Positions 61,891 to 64,000 of a stretch of DNA of 64,000 nt are shown piece by piece. The translations under genes were made by a program, and so were the position numbers. Origin of the DNA: Luteitalea pratensis (GTDB lineage: Bacteria; Acidobacteriota; Vicinamibacteria; Vicinamibacterales; Vicinamibacteraceae); assembly GCF_001618865.1 (NCBI RefSeq), contig NZ_CP015136.1, forward strand, positions 586,001 to 650,000, written 5' to 3'. How positions within the stretch are numbered: position 1 is the first letter of the stretch; each line of letters starts with the position of its first letter. The notes beneath the pieces are model-generated. The model made no database searches. It saw only the letters and a program-made list of their open reading frames with translations, and had not been told where the DNA came from.

Positions 61891-62361
61891 TTACCAGCTG
61901 TTGTTCTGGAGGCCTTCGAGCAAGGCCGACCTATCCGGTCCGCCGCGCACGATCACGGTGTAGTCGACGATCGCGCGGAGTCCGTTCTGGGTAGGGGTGG
62001 GTGGCCCGGCATCGGGCGACTCGGGTTCCTGCATTGCGGCTTCGTGCAGTTGGTCGCAGAGGAGGAGGTCGCCGGCCAGCGACAACGCCGTTTCGTAGCG
62101 GATCCCGTCCGATTCGACGTGTGCCACCGTGGCCCGGACGACCGCCGCCGTCAGGGTGACGGTGGCATCGGCGGCGACAAAGCGGATGCAGACCCTCTGT
62201 CCCGGCCGCATGTGCAGGTTGGTCTCGAGCCGCACGCCACGCCTGGAGACGTCGAGCAGCTTCACGGCGGCTCCGCCGCTCATCCGTGCCGTCAGGGACG
62301 GCAGCGACGTGGCAGGTATCCGGCGATGCTGACGGCGATTCTCGGCGTCCTTCTGGGACAC
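61891..62361 (-). CDS. PilZ-domain protein 1
   Basis: About 156 aa from GTG 62361 with AGGAGA 4 nt upstream. The PilZ c-di-GMP motifs are RxxxR (QHRRIPATSL, near residue 12) and DxSxxG (LLDVSRRGVRLET). A beta-barrel segment follows (VCIRFVAADATVTLTAAVVRATVAHVES). A C-terminal extension of about 55 aa is helical and acidic, then hydrophobic (AIVDYTVIVRGG). It is a paralogue of the gene immediately upstream (62412-62918). c-di-GMP binding is inferred from the intact motifs. Confidence 0.85.
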   Translation of the reverse strand: MSQKDAENRRQHRRIPATSLPSLTARMSGGAAVKLLDVSRRGVRLETNLHMRPGQRVCIRFVAADATVTLTAAVVRATVAHVESDGIRYETALSLAGDLLLCDQLHEAAMQEPESPDAGPPTPTQNGLRAIVDYTVIVRGGPDRSALLEGLQNNSW

Positions 62362-62411
62362 GGCGTCTCCTGTGACAAGCGGGCGTTGGCCCGGCACGAT
62401 GGTCGTGTTCC

Positions 62412-62918
62412 TCAGCGGCCTTCGAGGCTGGCGGGCCGCTCGGTCCGGTTGCCGGAGAGCCACCAGCCGCGACTCGAATCCACGTGTCCCGCCGCATTCT
62501 CGACTGCCGCGAACACGAACGGCTCGGGGCACGCGACGTCTTCGGGCACGCTCGACTCGTTCGTGCCTTGCTGCTCGACAAGGGCGACCTGCAACTGATC
62601 GCAGGAGAACTCGTCGCTCAGCCGGAGGCCCGTCTCGTAACGCACCTCTTCGGCGCCGACGCGCACGATCGAGGCTCGAACCACGGAAGCGTTGATCGTG
62701 ACGATCTGGTCATCGATGGAGAAGCGCAAGCTCACCATCTGCCCGGGCCGCATGTGTCGCGTCGTCTCGAGGCGTACGCCATGCTGCGACAGGTCGAGCA
62801 GCGTCACCTTGGAGCCGCCGCTCAATTGGGCCGACAGCGTCGGGAGCAGGCGTGCGGGAAGGCGCGGATGGCTGCGGCGGTCGTCGCTCTCGTCGCTGGT
62901 GTCGTCACGTCTGATCAT
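62412..62918 (-). CDS. PilZ-domain protein 2
   Basis: About 168 aa from ATG 62918 with GAGGA 5 nt upstream. The PilZ motifs are RxxxR (DDRRSHPRLPARLL) and DxSxxG (LLDLSQHGVRLET), with LSAQLSGGSKV and HMRPGQMVSLRFSIDDQ matching the neighbouring paralogue. The N-terminus is acidic (DDTSDESDD). The C-terminal tail is unrelated to that of its neighbour. The two genes are 50 bp apart and probably cotranscribed. Confidence 0.85.
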   Translation of the reverse strand: MIRRDDTSDESDDRRSHPRLPARLLPTLSAQLSGGSKVTLLDLSQHGVRLETTRHMRPGQMVSLRFSIDDQIVTINASVVRASIVRVGAEEVRYETGLRLSDEFSCDQLQVALVEQQGTNESSVPEDVACPEPFVFAAVENAAGHVDSSRGWWLSGNRTERPASLEGR

Positions 62919-63050
62919 CGGTTCCTCGGAGAGACGGCGGACAGGGGGCGCGCCATCGCCTGTCATGGGGAAATCGGCTCGCGACGCACGCCCTTGAACC
63001 AGCGATCGAGGCGCCGGGGTGGAGGCAAGGGGCGGCTATAGTACGTGCCG

Positions 63051-64000
63051 ATGGAGCTCGAGGAGCATCTTGCCTATCTGACGCGCGGCTGCGTGGACGT
63101 CGTGCGTGCCGCCGACCTGCGGTCGCGGCTCGCGGAAGCGCAGGCGAGCGGGCGTCCGCTGGTCGTCAAGGTCGGTTTCGATCCCACTGCGCCTGACCTG
63201 CACCTGGGCCACACCGTGCTGATTCGCAAGATGAAGCACTTCCAGGAGATGGGCCATACCGTGGTGTTCCTGATCGGCGACTTCACCGGACTCATCGGCG
63301 ATCCGACCGGGCGATCGAAGACGCGACCGCCGTTGACGGCCGAGGCTGTGCAGGCCAATGCCGATACCTACCGGCAGCAGGTCTTCCGCATCCTCGACCC
63401 GGAGAGGACGATCGTCGATTTCAACAGCCGCTGGCTGGGCACGCTGACAAGCGTCGACTGGGTGAAGCTGGCGGCGCAATACAACGTCGCGCAGATGCTG
63501 GAACGCCGGGAATTCCGCCAGCGGTACGACAGCGGGCAGCCGATCGCGTTGCACGAGTTCCTGTACCCGTTGAGCCAGGGCTACGACTCGGTGTTTTTGA
63601 AGGCCGACGTCGAACTCGGCGGCACCGATCAGCTGTTCAATCTCAATGTCGGCCGCGACATCATGCCCGCGTATGGCCTGCCGGCGCAGATCATCCTCAC
63701 GACGCCGCTGCTGATCGGTCTCGACGGCGTGGAGAAGATGTCCAAGAGCCTCGGCAACTACGTCGGGATCAACGAGCCGCCCGAGGAAATGCTGCGCAAG
63801 ATCGTGGAGCAATTCCGCGGCACCGACGAGGTGATGTGGATGTACTTCACGCTGCTCACCGACTTGACGCCGGCGGCGATTGCCGAGCGGCAGCGTCGAT
63901 TTGCGTCCGGGGAGACGACCTCGTCCGACCTGCGGTACGAGCTGGGCCGCCGGATCGTGGCCGACTACCACGGCGCGGCGGCGGCCGACGCTGCCGAGCA
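63051..64000 (+). CDS. tyrS: Tyrosyl-tRNA synthetase, N-terminal part (cut by window edge)
   Basis: Class I aminoacyl-tRNA synthetase; 316 codons visible, running off the right edge. The HIGH-type motif is PTAPDLHLGHTV, followed by the tRNA/tyrosine pocket (FLIGDFTGLIGDPTGRSKTRPP; EFLYPLSQGYDSV; ELGGTDQLFNLNVGRD) and the KMSKS motif VEKMSKSLGNYV. This is the TyrZ/type-2 bacterial form by the DLHLGHT and KMSKSLGNYVGI context. Start at ATG 63051 is the first in-frame ATG; divergent from the PilZ pair. Confidence 0.97.
   Translation, partial: MELEEHLAYLTRGCVDVVRAADLRSRLAEAQASGRPLVVKVGFDPTAPDLHLGHTVLIRKMKHFQEMGHTVVFLIGDFTGLIGDPTGRSKTRPPLTAEAVQANADTYRQQVFRILDPERTIVDFNSRWLGTLTSVDWVKLAAQYNVAQMLERREFRQRYDSGQPIALHEFLYPLSQGYDSVFLKADVELGGTDQLFNLNVGRDIMPAYGLPAQIILTTPLLIGLDGVEKMSKSLGNYVGINEPPEEMLRKIVEQFRGTDEVMWMYFTLLTDLTPAAIAERQRRFASGETTSSDLRYELGRRIVADYHGAAAADAAE

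Noticed and set aside
62362..62532. Longer form of PilZ protein 1 starting at 62532
   Set aside because: It would overlap the second PilZ gene by 120 bp; the GTG at 62361 has AGGAGA in place and begins just before the PilZ motif.

Overview
This 64 kb window is high-GC chromosomal DNA from a Gram-negative-type bacterium. It carries lipoboxes, a TonB-type energy transducer, a TonB-receptor-like barrel, Tat-type signals, and sigma-54 and PilZ regulation. A VWFA-related exported protein, a CarboxypepD_reg/TonB-receptor-like protein, and hairpin repeats that invade coding sequence (the LRQGYGGQ-type motif in purD) point to Acidobacteriota, probably a Vicinamibacteria/Luteitalea-like lineage. That placement is inference from gene style, not a database match. 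No transposase, integrase, CRISPR array, tRNA or rRNA gene was recognised; the sequence reads as core chromosome with accessory polysaccharide and regulatory blocks.

Layout. 1-3.1 kb: a left-truncated heparinase-like gene coupled to polA. 3.1-7.6 kb: a lipoprotein, a Spy/CpxP-like protein divergent from an OmpR-type two-component pair, and a BON protein. 7.8-9.9 kb: convergent MFS and ZIP transporters. 10.0-13.8 kb: a leftward TonB-like / membrane / VWFA gene run and a methyltransferase. 13.9-20.8 kb: membrane protein, acs, two small genes, a lone MacB-type ABC ATPase, an SGNH hydrolase lipoprotein and a glutaminyl cyclase. 20.9-22.8 kb: two oligopeptide-type ABC ATPases without permeases. 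23.4-27.7 kb: gpmI-eno and glgC (central carbon and glycogen). 28-31.2 kb: two large exported proteins, the second a plug-less TonB-receptor-like barrel whose 3' end is tandemly repeated. 31.6-36.1 kb: a PDZ/GAF/PAS histidine kinase and an NtrC-family activator behind a consensus-like sigma-54 promoter. 36.2-37.6 kb: a metallo-beta-lactamase/rhodanese fusion. 37.7-45.1 kb: a leftward seven-gene surface-glycan unit (STAS protein, UbiA-family prenyltransferase, coiled-coil protein, four GT4 glycosyltransferases in an A-B-B-A order). 45.3-60.7 kb: rpsU, then most of the purine pathway (purD, purB, purS, purQ, purL, purF, purM, purN) interleaved with rlmN, an M16 peptidase, a tiny membrane protein, a HEAT-repeat protein and a kinase-like protein lacking catalytic residues. 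60.9-64 kb: metallophosphoesterase, tandem PilZ paralogues and the start of tyrS.

The most unusual property is the intergenic DNA. Many gaps hold a different short-period degenerate repeat, and at least three hairpin families (one with compensatory stem changes) recur across the window, some inside coding sequence (purD, a glycosyltransferase tail, the heparinase-like linker). The other points of note are the sigma-54 promoter placed directly before its likely own kinase/activator pair, the duplicated glycosyltransferase block, and a PolA with all four proofreading carboxylates replaced and tyrosine at the O-helix sugar-discrimination position.
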